Positions 17,332 through 26,394 are shown, counted from the stretch's first letter. The stretch: DNA of 64,000 nucleotides from UBA5239 sp040394635 (GCA_040394635.1 JBEBRW010000015.1:1-64000); one strand, 5' to 3'. Translations and numbers: made by a program. The notes: a model not told the origin generated them from the letters alone.

Positions 17332-17364
17332 CCTATATGTCCTATTCGTCCCATTTGTCCTATG
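17332..17364. repeat. 9-nt iterated repeat, unit CCTATNNGT
   Basis: Units CCTATATGT, CCTATTCGT, CCCATTTGT, then CCTATG. On the other strand each unit reads ACNNATAGG, the same subfamily as the tract at 26362. Confidence 0.8.
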
Positions 17365-17447
17365 AAAAACCATTTCCGTCGATTGCCTCCGTACTTTGTT
17401 GAAACAGCTACTTTTCTATAAATAGCCTATTGCAGAAAACCGATTTA

Positions 17448-17484
17448 ATGTTATATTTATAAATATTGATGTTAAATATAACAT
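17448..17484. promoter_or_regulatory. 12-bp inverted repeat, candidate operator
   Basis: ATGTTATATTTA at 17448-17459 and TAAATATAACAT at 17473-17484 are perfect inverted arms with a 13-base spacer, 77 bases before the ATG at 17561 and in the gap shared with the DeoR gene. Suitable for a dimeric repressor; which protein binds is not known. Confidence 0.5.
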
Positions 17485-17560
17485 AAATAATTCTGATATT
17501 TCAATGGACAAATCGACATCGACGATTTACAGTATTAAAAACTAATGAGAGGACCCTGAT

Positions 17561-19723
17561 ATGCGTGTTGAAGATTTACCGGCCGGCGATGCCGCACTTG
17601 CGCTCAATTATCCGCACTTCCCCACCTGTCACCAGGCTGTGATCTGGCGCAACTGGAACCTGGTGCCGCTGAAACAGCTGGCCGATACGCTCAAAGCCAC
17701 GCCCGACCAGATCGAAGCCGCCGCCGCCGCGCTCGGACTGATCCGCAACGACGCCGACCTCGGCAAATGGGCCGAACGCGGCTTCCTGACCATTATCCGC
17801 CGCAACTGGGACCTGCTGCCGTACGAACAGCTCCTGACACTGCTGGACTGGACGCCCGCCAAGCTCGCGTTCGTGCTCAAGGAAGACGATTTCATGTGGG
17901 TCAAGATGGGCAATATGAAACCGATCTGCGCCGAGGTTCTTTACCGCGAACTCACGCCGGAGGAGGAAGCCGCCACCGCCACGCTGCGCGAATCCATGGC
18001 ACTGCATTTCGACCAGTTCCCGGACGCGGTCGACTATCCGTTCGGCTTCCTGATGCGCTATGGGCAGGCCCCGACGGCCGTTAACGTCAAAAACGACAAT
18101 TTCGGGCTCAAAATGATCTATTCCTATTCGGCCATTTACGGCGATCCGCTGCTGGATGACAAGGTCGACCCGTATCCGGACGGTCTGCTGGCCGATTACG
18201 CGGCTGCCGGGATCAATGCCGTGTGGCTGCAGGGCACGCTGTATACGCTGGTGCCGTGGCTCGGCGACAACGATCTCTTTTCAAAGCATTGGCAGACCCG
18301 TCTCGAGAATCTGCGCAAGCTCACCGAGCGCGCCGCGAAATACGGCATTGCGGTTTATCTGTACATGAACGAACCCCGCAACATGCCCGGCAAATTCTTC
18401 CTGGACCACCCCACCTGGCGCGGGCCGAAAAATCCGAGCACCGACGATTACGCCATGTGCACCAGTCAGAAAGCCGTGCTCGACGCGCTGGAAAACGGCA
18501 TGGAAATGCTGTTCCGCGAAGTGCCGAAGCTCGGCGGTGTATTCACCATCACCATGTCGGAGAACCTGACCCACTGTTTGTCGCGCCATACCGAAGGTAC
18601 GTGCCCGGCTTGTGAAGCGCGCGGCCACGCCGAGATCGTGGCGGAAGTCAATACCGTGATCCTGCGTGGCGCGCGGAAAGCCAAGCCCGACGCCCGGGTG
18701 CTGGCCTGGACCTGGGCCTGGAGCCCGCCGTGGGATGTGGAGGCGGTCAAGCTGCTGCCGGATGACATCACGGTGATGGCGGTCAGCGAAACGCTGGTGC
18801 CGACCGAAAGTTTCGGGGTTCGCGGCGAGGTCATCGACTATTCGATTTCCAAGGTCGGACCGGGGCCGATCGCGAAACGGATTTGGAAGGCGGCGCGCGA
18901 GCGCGGGCTCAAAATCACCGCCAAGGTTCAATTCAACTGTACCTGGGAGCTCTCGGCAGTGCCGTATATTCCGGTGCCGGGACTGGTCAAACTCCACATG
19001 GAAAACCTGAAAAAAGCCGGCGTCACCGACCTGATGCTCAGCTGGACGCTCGGCGGCTACCCCGGCGGCAACATGGAACTACTGAACTCCTCACCGGAGG
19101 CGCTGGCGCACGAAAAATTCGGTTCCGCCGCCGCGCCGCTGATCCTCGAAGCATGGCAGTTTTTCGCCAAGGCGTTTGAATATTTTCCGCTGCACCAGAC
19201 CTCGCAGCTTTATCTGGGGCCGCAGAATTTCGGCCCGATGAGTTTGCTGTGGGAGAAACCCACGCATCGCAACGCTTCCATGATCGGGTTCCCATACGAC
19301 GATTTGAAGGGCTGGACCGGATATTGCCACTATCCGGAGGAAGTGTTCGAGGAGGCGTTCAAATGCCTCAGCGAGGACTGGGCCGAGGGGATGCGGATCC
19401 TGCGCCAGGCGGGTGAGCTGGTTTCCGGTCGGGATAAGTTCAATTATCAGGAACTTTTCAACGTGGCGGAGGCGGCTTACTGCCATTTCCGCAGCACTTA
19501 TCTGCAGATCTGTTTCGTGCGGCGGCGCGACGTCTGCGAGTCCGCGCCCAAGGTGGCGATCCTCGAAGAAGAAATCGCGCTGGCCAAGCGCCTGTACGAA
19601 GTCATCCGCCGCGATTCGCGCATCGGCTTCGAGGCCAGCAATCATTATTATTACGTGGAAAACGACCTGAAAGAAAAAGTTCTCAACTGCGAATACTTGA
19701 TTAATAAGTTTAAAGCGGTATAA
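17561..19723 (+). CDS. Glycoside-hydrolase-like TIM-barrel protein, family unassigned
   Basis: 720 residues, no signal peptide, so probably cytoplasmic. The N-terminus has two related helical repeats, each centred on a WRNWNLVPLKQL / RRNWDLLPYEQL pattern (about residues 28-60 and 76-112). The middle (about 180-520) reads like a TIM barrel of the GH20/DUF4838 type: YAAAGINAVWLQ, KYGIAVYLYMNEP, GGVFTITMSENLTHC, VLAWTWAWSP and MLSWTLGGYPGGN. A CxxC sits in EGTCPACEARGH. The C-terminal 200 residues are helical. I cannot assign a CAZy family or substrate. GAGAGG lies upstream of the ATG. Confidence 0.6.
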   Translation: MRVEDLPAGDAALALNYPHFPTCHQAVIWRNWNLVPLKQLADTLKATPDQIEAAAAALGLIRNDADLGKWAERGFLTIIRRNWDLLPYEQLLTLLDWTPAKLAFVLKEDDFMWVKMGNMKPICAEVLYRELTPEEEAATATLRESMALHFDQFPDAVDYPFGFLMRYGQAPTAVNVKNDNFGLKMIYSYSAIYGDPLLDDKVDPYPDGLLADYAAAGINAVWLQGTLYTLVPWLGDNDLFSKHWQTRLENLRKLTERAAKYGIAVYLYMNEPRNMPGKFFLDHPTWRGPKNPSTDDYAMCTSQKAVLDALENGMEMLFREVPKLGGVFTITMSENLTHCLSRHTEGTCPACEARGHAEIVAEVNTVILRGARKAKPDARVLAWTWAWSPPWDVEAVKLLPDDITVMAVSETLVPTESFGVRGEVIDYSISKVGPGPIAKRIWKAARERGLKITAKVQFNCTWELSAVPYIPVPGLVKLHMENLKKAGVTDLMLSWTLGGYPGGNMELLNSSPEALAHEKFGSAAAPLILEAWQFFAKAFEYFPLHQTSQLYLGPQNFGPMSLLWEKPTHRNASMIGFPYDDLKGWTGYCHYPEEVFEEAFKCLSEDWAEGMRILRQAGELVSGRDKFNYQELFNVAEAAYCHFRSTYLQICFVRRRDVCESAPKVAILEEEIALAKRLYEVIRRDSRIGFEASNHYYYVENDLKEKVLNCEYLINKFKAV

Positions 19724-19754
19724 TACACTCAGGACTTTTTACCTGAGGATGATT

Positions 19755-20480
19755 ATGAGCGAAATGAAGAAGCCCGGCGCCCTGCTGCCGGTGATAGGGG
19801 CATACAATGTCCGCGATATGGGCGGCTACTCCGCCGCCAACGGCAGAACCGTCAAATGGGGCCGGGTTTACCGCTCCGGCGATTTGCATAAACTGACCGC
19901 CGCCGACCTGGAACTGTTCAACCGGCTCGGCATCAAAACATTCGTCGATTTCCGCGATGACATGGAGCGTAACCACGCGCCGGACAAGCACCCCGCCTGT
20001 ACGGAAAACGTTCACGAGTTCCCCATCCGCATCGGCAACCTCTTCGACCTGCTGGATATCGACGAAGACGCCGCCGCCGTCATGCTGTATCATGCCAACA
20101 AAAGTTTTGTCCGCGACTTCACCGCCGTATATTCATCGTTCTTCAAAGTGCTGATGGATGCGGACTCCGCGCCGTTGCTTTTTCATTGTTCGGCGGGCAA
20201 GGACCGGGCGGGATTCGCGGCGGCGATATTCCTCTTGTCGCTCGGCGTCGACCGCGAAACGGTGATACAGGATTATATCCTCTCGGAACAGAATATCCGC
20301 GCCAAATACGCCCCTGAAATCAAAAAGTATCCAATGCTCGCACCGCTCATGGAGAGCAAACGCGGCTACCTGGAATCAGCCTTCGAGACCATCGACAATG
20401 AATTCGGCGGCACCGAAAACTACCTGACCGCCACCCTCGGCGCCGATCTCGGCAAACTGCGCAGTTTGTACCTCGATTAA
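19755..20480 (+). CDS. Tyrosine/phosphoinositide phosphatase (IphP-like)
   Basis: 241 residues. NVRDMGGYSAANGRTVKWGR, then YRSGDLHKL, then the CX5R active site FHCSAGKDRAG with Cys145, as in the Y_phosphatase3/IphP family of dual-specificity protein and lipid phosphatases. No signal peptide is seen. I use the ATG at 19755 because GAGG ends 6 bases before it; the in-frame ATG at 19749 abuts that site. It follows the glycosidase-like gene closely and may be co-transcribed. Confidence 0.85.
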   Translation: MSEMKKPGALLPVIGAYNVRDMGGYSAANGRTVKWGRVYRSGDLHKLTAADLELFNRLGIKTFVDFRDDMERNHAPDKHPACTENVHEFPIRIGNLFDLLDIDEDAAAVMLYHANKSFVRDFTAVYSSFFKVLMDADSAPLLFHCSAGKDRAGFAAAIFLLSLGVDRETVIQDYILSEQNIRAKYAPEIKKYPMLAPLMESKRGYLESAFETIDNEFGGTENYLTATLGADLGKLRSLYLD

Positions 20481-20600
20481 GCAAATCCCAAGCAGGCGTT
20501 TTCTACGCCTGTAAAATCATTCGCATCAGAAACCGTCACTTGTGGAAATCTGACGGAACGGAGCATGTTTGAGGCAGAAAATCGCTCCGTCACTTGTCCG

Positions 20601-21038
20601 TCATTTGGAAATGGCGAAGCGGCGGGTATTGTCGGGCAGGATGCCGATCTGAAGGCGGATGGTGTCCTGGGGCAGGATGCCGGCGATGCGTTCGGCCCAT
20701 TCGATGATGCACCAGGCGGTGGGGTCCTCGAGGTATTCGTCGACGCCGAAGTCGAGCGCCGAGCGCGCATCATTGATCCGGTACAGATCCATGTGAAAGA
20801 ACCAGCCGCCGCCGGGGCGCGGATATTCCTGGATGATCGTATAAGTGGGGCTGGAAACCGGTTCTTCGATGCCGAGCCCGCGGGCAAAGCCGCGCGAGAA
20901 CACCGTTTTGCCCGCGCCGAGGTCGCCGCTCAGCGCCAGCACCGAGCCGGGCGGCAGCGAAGCGGCCAGTTCAGCGGCGAATTTTTCGGTTTCCTCCTCG
21001 GAATGACTGATAAATTCTTTAAATGCTGCGGTGCTCAT
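20601..21038 (-). CDS. tsaE: tRNA threonylcarbamoyladenosine ATPase TsaE
   Basis: 145 residues. Walker A GDLGAGKT, then FSRGFARGLG and SPTYTIIQEY, and the MDLYRI segment, are diagnostic for TsaE, the ATPase that helps TsaB/TsaD install t6A on tRNAs decoding ANN codons. The gene start overlaps the thiL end by 20 bases; LRR lipoprotein, thiL and tsaE form one leftward unit. Confidence 0.93.
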   Translation of the reverse strand: MSTAAFKEFISHSEEETEKFAAELAASLPPGSVLALSGDLGAGKTVFSRGFARGLGIEEPVSSPTYTIIQEYPRPGGGWFFHMDLYRINDARSALDFGVDEYLEDPTAWCIIEWAERIAGILPQDTIRLQIGILPDNTRRFAISK

Positions 21039-21915
21039 AACCGGTGTGCCTCATTTTCATCAAATCCTTGCCGTCACGGTCAAACACGCCGGAGCCCTTG
21101 CTGAATTCGCCGATCCTGGAGAGCCGGGTGCCGGAAAATTTCCAGGCCTTTTCCAGTTCCCCGCACTTATCCGGCGCCACGGCAAAAATCAACTCATAGT
21201 CCTCGCCGTCGCCGAGTGCGCCGACCAGTTCGGCCCCCGGCCGCAACGGAATCGACTCCAGATCCAGCGTCAATTGCACGCGGGAGGCCTTGGCCATGCG
21301 CGAGGCGTCGATCAGCAGCCCGTCGCTGACATCGAGCATGGCACGGGTGTAAGTGCCCGCCAGGAATTCGCCTTCCGCCAGGCGCGGAACGAATTCGAGA
21401 TGATGCTCCGAAATGAGACTGTTGCCAAAGCAGCCGGTGGCATAGAGGTAATCGCCGGGCATGGCGTTTTCGCGCAGGCAGATTTTGTCGGCGCTCACCC
21501 GCCCGAGGATTGTCAGCGACATGACCTCGCGCAGTTTACCGGCGGGCAGCCCGGAGAGGTCGCCGCCGCAGATCGAGACATCCCAGCGCCGCGCTTCCTT
21601 TTCCAGACCCTTGAAAAATCGTTCGTACCATTTGCTTTTGTTGCCGTAGCAGGCCAGTGACACCAGGGCGTGACCCGGAAATCCCCCCATGGCGGCGATA
21701 TCGCTTAAATTGCGTTTGAGCAGTTTGGCGCCGATCCGCTCCGGCGTCACTTCCGGGTAATAATGCAGTCCGCACACCATCTGGTCAGCAGCGGCCAGCA
21801 GATAACAATCGCCGCCGAGGTCAATGGCCGCGCAATCGTCGCCGGGCCCGACCATAACGTCGCTCCGTTGATACAGGAGCGGCAGCACTTTGTCCAGAAC
21901 TTTAAATTCCCGCAT
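21019..21915 (-). CDS. thiL: Thiamine-monophosphate kinase
   Basis: 298 residues, AIRS/PurM-like kinase that makes thiamine diphosphate. GPGDDCAAIDL at the N-terminus, AADQMVCGLHY (metal-binding variant of the TDxxVxGxHF motif), RNLSDIAAMGG, LDVSDGLLIDASRMA and LGDGEDYEL are present. The frame is open further upstream but that part only shadows the LRR gene; the ATG at 21915 overlaps the LRR stop (TGATG) and starts the family-typical sequence. Supplies the TPP used by the PDH E1 encoded nearby (inference). Confidence 0.9.
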   Translation of the reverse strand: MREFKVLDKVLPLLYQRSDVMVGPGDDCAAIDLGGDCYLLAAADQMVCGLHYYPEVTPERIGAKLLKRNLSDIAAMGGFPGHALVSLACYGNKSKWYERFFKGLEKEARRWDVSICGGDLSGLPAGKLREVMSLTILGRVSADKICLRENAMPGDYLYATGCFGNSLISEHHLEFVPRLAEGEFLAGTYTRAMLDVSDGLLIDASRMAKASRVQLTLDLESIPLRPGAELVGALGDGEDYELIFAVAPDKCGELEKAWKFSGTRLSRIGEFSKGSGVFDRDGKDLMKMRHTGYEHRSI

Positions 21916-23300
21916 CAGAGGCCATCCTCTTTGATGATGACTTCGCCGCGAATGCCTTCCGGCAGCGCTTTCTTCAGCGCCGGCAGGTTTTGCAGTTCGA
22001 CTCTCTGCAGCTTGGTCATACCGGTCAGCGGGGCAAGGTCGATCACCGAGCAGTCGTTGAGCAGCAGGTCGCGGATAGCGGTTCCCGCCAGCGGCGAAAT
22101 ATCGGCCACCGGGCAATTGATCAGCCACAGCGTGCGAAGCGGAGCCCGGTGCAGCGGTTTGAGGTCAAAAATCAGGCAACGCTCGATTTTCAGCGTTTTC
22201 AGCGGCAATTTTTCCAGAGGTTCCAGTGAAGTCACCGGGCACTGGGTCAGGTACAGCACTTCGAGCTTGGAGGAGTTATAAAGCGGCTCCAGCGTCTCGA
22301 TGTTGTTGCCGGCCAGGAACAGCGCCCGCAGCGGCAGGTCGCGCAGCGGCGAAATATCGTCGATGCCGTTCAGCGTCAGGTTCAGCGCCTCGAGTTCACG
22401 GCAGTTGCTCAGCGGCTTCAGGTCCGGGATCTGTACCGCGGAGAGTTCCAGATTTTTCAGCGGCAGTGTGCCCAACACCGAAATATCCAGTTCTTTGGTA
22501 TTGCCGTTAATCGCCAGGCTGGTCAACTTCATGCCGCGCAGGTACTCGATGCGCTCGGGCGCGCTCAGAGTCAGGGTCCGTAGGTTGTACAGACGCTTCA
22601 GCGCCGCCGGCTCGCTCAACGGCGAAAATACCAGCGACAGCTCCGTCACCGGCAGCGTCGGCAGCTTGCCGGTCTGCAGGTCCTGGCAATTGGCGAACTG
22701 CAGTGTTTCCAGTTTGCGCAGGTTCATCAGAAACGACAGGTCGGCGAGGCCGAGACAGCTCTCGAACGTCACTTTTTCGAGCGACGGCGAGGCGGCGGCA
22801 TCGATGATCCGGGCGTTTTCGATTCTCAGCGAACGGAGCTCCAGATTGGCCAGCGGCTTCAGCGAAAGCTCCGGCAGCTTCTTCCTCGCGCCCAGGAACC
22901 GGACCGAGAGATCCCGCAGGTTCTCATGGTTGCCGATTCCCAGCAAACTCAAATCGATGTCGCTGAAAACCATCAGCGAACGCGGCCTGAGCTCATTGAT
23001 GAAGCGCAAGTCGGCATTGCCGGTGCGGTCCAGGATCAGTTCTTCGAATTGGAACTTCTTCAGCGCGGACACGTCCTGCAGGCCATGCCCGCCGAGCAGC
23101 AGCCGCAGTTCATCGGGACTTTCCGACGGCAGCAGCTCCATGCGCGGCTTGAGCCACTGCGGATTCTGCTCGCGCAGCACCGGCAGCAGCTCAGCCAATT
23201 CCTGGCGGGCCTTTTCGGGAATGACGGGAGCCGAAGTACGGCACGATGCCAGCGTCAGCAGCACCAACAGTCCTAAAAATGCTTTCCAGGCTATTTTCAT
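21915..23300 (-). CDS. Leucine-rich-repeat lipoprotein
   Basis: 461 residues. Lipobox Cys20 (LTLASC). From about residue 60 to the end there are roughly 15 or more irregular LRR units of 21-24 residues, e.g. LEALNLTLNGIDDISPLRDL, LRALFLAGNNIETLEPLYN and LKTLKIERCLIFDLKPLHR, of the SDS22/internalin-like PL type. An envelope-anchored binding protein; partner unknown. It is translationally coupled to thiL (TGATG), an unusual pairing of a surface lipoprotein with cofactor and tRNA-modification enzymes. Confidence 0.85.
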   Translation of the reverse strand: MKIAWKAFLGLLVLLTLASCRTSAPVIPEKARQELAELLPVLREQNPQWLKPRMELLPSESPDELRLLLGGHGLQDVSALKKFQFEELILDRTGNADLRFINELRPRSLMVFSDIDLSLLGIGNHENLRDLSVRFLGARKKLPELSLKPLANLELRSLRIENARIIDAAASPSLEKVTFESCLGLADLSFLMNLRKLETLQFANCQDLQTGKLPTLPVTELSLVFSPLSEPAALKRLYNLRTLTLSAPERIEYLRGMKLTSLAINGNTKELDISVLGTLPLKNLELSAVQIPDLKPLSNCRELEALNLTLNGIDDISPLRDLPLRALFLAGNNIETLEPLYNSSKLEVLYLTQCPVTSLEPLEKLPLKTLKIERCLIFDLKPLHRAPLRTLWLINCPVADISPLAGTAIRDLLLNDCSVIDLAPLTGMTKLQRVELQNLPALKKALPEGIRGEVIIKEDGL

Positions 23301-23312
23301 ATGCGAATCAAC

Positions 23313-24500
23313 TTATTTTTTGGCGATTTTCGCGCAGAATTCGGCGAGTCTCGCCACGGCCTTGCGGATGGTATCCTCCGAGCAGGCGTAGGAGAGACGG
23401 ATCGTGCCTTCGGCGCCGAAACCGGTACCGGGCACCGCCGCCACGTTGTTTTCTTCGATCAGGCGGTTGCAGAAATCCACGCTCGGAATGCCGAACGAAG
23501 AGATGTCGACCATGACATAGAAGGCACCGGCGGGGCGCAGGGTTTTGGTCCCCGGAACTTTGTCCAGCAGGTCGCAGATCAGGTCGCGGCGCTTGGCGAA
23601 AACCACGCGCATTTTTTCGCACTCTTCGGCGCCGGCTTCGAGCGCTTTCAGCGCGCCGTACTGGGCGAAGGTGGTGGCATTCGAGGTCAGGTGGCTCTGC
23701 AGCGCGCCGATTTTCTTGGCCAGCCACAGCGGGGCGGTCAGGTAACCGAGGCGCCAGCCGGTCATGGCATAGGCCTTGCTGAAGCCGTTCACGGTGATCG
23801 TGAGCTCGGCGATCTGCGGGTTCAGCGACGCGATGCTGATGTGCGGCTTGTCGGCGTCGTAAACCAGTTTTTCATAAATTTCGTCGGCCAGGATCATGAA
23901 GTTGCGGCGGACGGCGATTTCGGCGATCTGCTCCAGGGCCGAGCGGCGATAGACCGCGCCGGTCGGGTTCGACGGCGAGCAGAGGATCAGCAGACGGGTC
24001 TTGTCGGTAACCGCCGCTTCCAGGTCCGCCGGGTCGACTTCGTAGTTGTTTTCCGGCTTGGTTTCCACAAACACGCACTTGGCGCCCGCCGCCTTGACCA
24101 TCTGCGGATAGCTGACCCAGTACGGAGCGAGGATAATCACTTCATCCCCGGGGCCGCAGAGCGCCGCGATCGCGATGAAGTCCGAAAATTTGGCGCCGGC
24201 GGACACGATGATCTGCTGGGGCGTGGTCTGGATACCGTTTTCCTCGCCGAATTTCTTGGCGATGGCGGTACGCAGTTCGATGATACCGTCCGACGGCGTA
24301 TAAGTGGTTTTGCCGGCCATCAGCGCATCGCAGCAGGCCTTTTTGATCACTTCCGGAGTGTCAAAGTCGGGCTCGCCCGCGGACATTACGCAAACGTCAA
24401 TACCTTTGGCCTTCAGCTCCTTCGCCTTGGCGGAAATCGCCAGCGTTTCGGAAGCACTCATTTCTCCCATGTTCCCGTACGTCGTCTTGAGATCTTTCAT
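23313..24500 (-). CDS. Class I/II aminotransferase (aspartate aminotransferase-like)
   Basis: 395 residues, PLP-dependent fold type I. SAGEPDFDTP, YTPSDGIIELRTAIA, SAGAKFSDFIAIAALCGPGD, LILCSPSNPTGAVY, PLP-lysine in NGFSKAYAMTGWRLGY, and the C-terminal RLSYACSED. Closest in pattern to the aspartate/prephenate aminotransferase (AspC/AAT-Ib) group. Start at ATG 24500 with AAGGAA 10 bases upstream; the open frame continues upstream to 24548 without a ribosome site. The LRR lipoprotein gene lies 12 bases downstream and may be read on the same transcript. Confidence 0.88.
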   Translation of the reverse strand: MKDLKTTYGNMGEMSASETLAISAKAKELKAKGIDVCVMSAGEPDFDTPEVIKKACCDALMAGKTTYTPSDGIIELRTAIAKKFGEENGIQTTPQQIIVSAGAKFSDFIAIAALCGPGDEVIILAPYWVSYPQMVKAAGAKCVFVETKPENNYEVDPADLEAAVTDKTRLLILCSPSNPTGAVYRRSALEQIAEIAVRRNFMILADEIYEKLVYDADKPHISIASLNPQIAELTITVNGFSKAYAMTGWRLGYLTAPLWLAKKIGALQSHLTSNATTFAQYGALKALEAGAEECEKMRVVFAKRRDLICDLLDKVPGTKTLRPAGAFYVMVDISSFGIPSVDFCNRLIEENNVAAVPGTGFGAEGTIRLSYACSEDTIRKAVARLAEFCAKIAKK

Positions 24501-24642
24501 GAAATTTTGTTCCTTAAATTTACGCGCCCGGCCGGCGGGCCAGGTCATTTATCCACAGCCTTTTAATATAATGGGTTATCCCATTTTTCGCAACTGCAAA
24601 TCCGAAAATAACCTCGATTTTCCCGTCACTTTTTCCGGACTT

Positions 24643-24684
24643 TTTGCAATTTATACTTGTCAATTGCAAACTTGAGGTTATCTT
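24643..24684 (+). promoter_or_regulatory. Promoter with overlapping 9-bp inverted repeat
   Basis: TTGTCA (24657-24662), 16-base spacer, TATCTT (24679-24684). TTTGCAATT at 24643-24651 and AATTGCAAA at 24662-24670 form a perfect inverted repeat flanking the -35 box, a good place for a repressor. It lies 27 bases before the symporter ATG, after which AGGAGG follows. Confidence 0.55.
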
Positions 24685-24710
24685 AAGCGTACAGGAACAG
24701 GAGGAAAATC

Positions 24711-26351
24711 ATGCTTACATTGGGATCGTTTGTATTTTTCACCGCATTGGTCGGAGTCGTCACCTGGATCATGGTCCGCAAAAAAGAGGTGTCCAGCGAA
24801 AGCGGATTTTTCCTCGCCGGGCGCAGTTTAACATTTCCATTTATCGCCGGGTCGCTGCTGCTGACCAACCTCTCCACCGAGCAGATGGTGGGGCTGAACG
24901 GCTCCGCTTTCACCAACGGCCTGAGCGTGATGGCGTGGGAAGTGGTGGCGGTGGTGGCACTGGTGCTGATGGCGCTCTTTTTCCTGCCCCGGTTCCTGCG
25001 CAGCGGCGTGGCCACGGTGCCGGAATACCTGGAAATCCGCTTCGACCACCAGACCGGAGTGATCACCAACCTCATTTTCCTGGTCGCCTACATGGTGATT
25101 TTGCTGCCGATCGTGCTGTACACCGGGGCCACCGGACTGAACGGCATATTGGATTTGAAGGCGCTCTTCGGCATCGAATCGGACACGGTGAACCTGTGGG
25201 TCGTGGTCTGGGGCGTGGGGATCATCGGCTCGATCTACGCGCTTTTCGGCGGACTGCGGACGGTGGCGGTGTCGGACACGCTGAACGGCATAGGGCTCCT
25301 GACCGGCGGCTTCCTGATCGTTTATTTCGCACTGGATATAGCGGGCGGCGACGGCGGCAACTTCATCACCGGGGCCAGAAATGTCTATGAGGCCATGCCC
25401 GAAAAATTCAACGCCGTCGGCGGGACCGCCCAGGAAGTCCCCTATGGTACGCTGTTCAGCGGGGTGCTTTTCATCAACATATTTTACTGGTGTACCAACC
25501 AGCAGATCATCCAGCGGACCTTCGGCGCGAGCTCGCTGGCGGAGGGCCAGAAAGGGGTACTCTTGACCGGCGGACTCAAACTGCTGGGGCCGATGTACCT
25601 GGTACTGCCGGGGCTGATCGCGTTTTACTTTTTCAGCAAAGGGATGCTGCCGGAAATCGGACTGAAAGAGAGTGGTTTGCCGAACTCCGACACCGCTTAC
25701 GGGGCGCTGGTGAACAAGGTGCTGCCGGGGCCGCTGACCGGATTTTTCGCGGCGGTGATGTTCGGGGCGATCCTGAGCTCGTTCAATTCGGCGCTGAACT
25801 CCACCTGTACGCTGTTCAGCCTGGGGCTGTACAAGGGTATCTTCCGCAAAAACGCTTCGGAAAAGGAAGTCGTCAGATCGGGCCGGTTCTTCGGCGCGGC
25901 CCTGGCGGTGGTTTCGATGTGCATTGCGCCGCTGCTGGCCAATACCGGCAGTATTTTCAAATACCTGCAGGACATGAACGGTATCTACTTCATCCCGATT
26001 CTGGCGGTGGTGCTGGTGGGGATGCTGACGCGGCGCGTACCGGCGATCGCGGCCAAGCTGGCCCTGGTCGGCGGAGCGGTGTTTATCGCGGTCGGGTACT
26101 TCGTGCCGCCGTTCAACCTGGTGGTGGATTCGATAAACCGTTACCACTTCCTCGGACTGGTATTTCTGTATCTGATACTGTTCATGCTGGTGGTCGGCGA
26201 AATCAAACCGCGGGCGGAGGAGTTCGTGCCGGTCGACGTCAAGGCAGTGGACATGACGCCGTGGAAATACGCTCCGCACATCGGCATTGCGTTGCTGGTC
26301 CTGGTGGCCATCGTCTACCTGAGCTTCTCGGATTTCGCGATTCTGAGATAA
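24711..26351 (+). CDS. Sodium:solute symporter (SSS family)
   Basis: 546 residues, about 14 predicted membrane helices. SGFFLAGRSLTFPFIAGSLL near the N-terminus, LSTEQMVGLNG, YLEIRFD, TNQQIIQRTFGASS and FGAILSSFNSALNSTCTLFS are typical of SSS transporters; the NQQ/QR motif and AGILSS-like helix are characteristic of the sugar (SGLT/vSGLT-type) branch. It imports a sugar or related solute with Na+. The AGGAGG site is ideal. Single gene with its own operator-like promoter. Confidence 0.9.
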   Translation: MLTLGSFVFFTALVGVVTWIMVRKKEVSSESGFFLAGRSLTFPFIAGSLLLTNLSTEQMVGLNGSAFTNGLSVMAWEVVAVVALVLMALFFLPRFLRSGVATVPEYLEIRFDHQTGVITNLIFLVAYMVILLPIVLYTGATGLNGILDLKALFGIESDTVNLWVVVWGVGIIGSIYALFGGLRTVAVSDTLNGIGLLTGGFLIVYFALDIAGGDGGNFITGARNVYEAMPEKFNAVGGTAQEVPYGTLFSGVLFINIFYWCTNQQIIQRTFGASSLAEGQKGVLLTGGLKLLGPMYLVLPGLIAFYFFSKGMLPEIGLKESGLPNSDTAYGALVNKVLPGPLTGFFAAVMFGAILSSFNSALNSTCTLFSLGLYKGIFRKNASEKEVVRSGRFFGAALAVVSMCIAPLLANTGSIFKYLQDMNGIYFIPILAVVLVGMLTRRVPAIAAKLALVGGAVFIAVGYFVPPFNLVVDSINRYHFLGLVFLYLILFMLVVGEIKPRAEEFVPVDVKAVDMTPWKYAPHIGIALLVLVAIVYLSFSDFAILR

Positions 26352-26361
26352 GCTCCTGCGC

Positions 26362-26394
26362 ATAGGACACATAGGACATATAGGACGAATAGGA
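26362..26394. repeat. 9-nt iterated repeat, unit ATAGGACNN
   Basis: Units with ATAGGAC recur every 9 bases (ATAGGACAC, ATAGGACAT, ATAGGACGA, ATAGGA) directly downstream of the symporter. It is followed at 26410-26429 by the same 20-mer found at 1892-1911. Confidence 0.8.

Larger units (their letters stand above)
17144..17560. other. Divergent gap between DeoR and glycosidase-like gene
   Basis: 417 bases with no gene. It holds, left to right, an A/T-rich block next to the DeoR start, two 9-nt iterated repeat tracts and a 12-bp inverted repeat, each listed separately. The right 150 bases are strongly AT-rich and should contain the promoter of the rightward gene. No clean -35/-10 pair can be picked. 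Confidence 0.5.

Noticed and set aside
17274..17364. CRISPR-like array
   Set aside because: Units of 9 bases without spacers are far too short for CRISPR; these are simple iterated repeats, and no cas genes are present.
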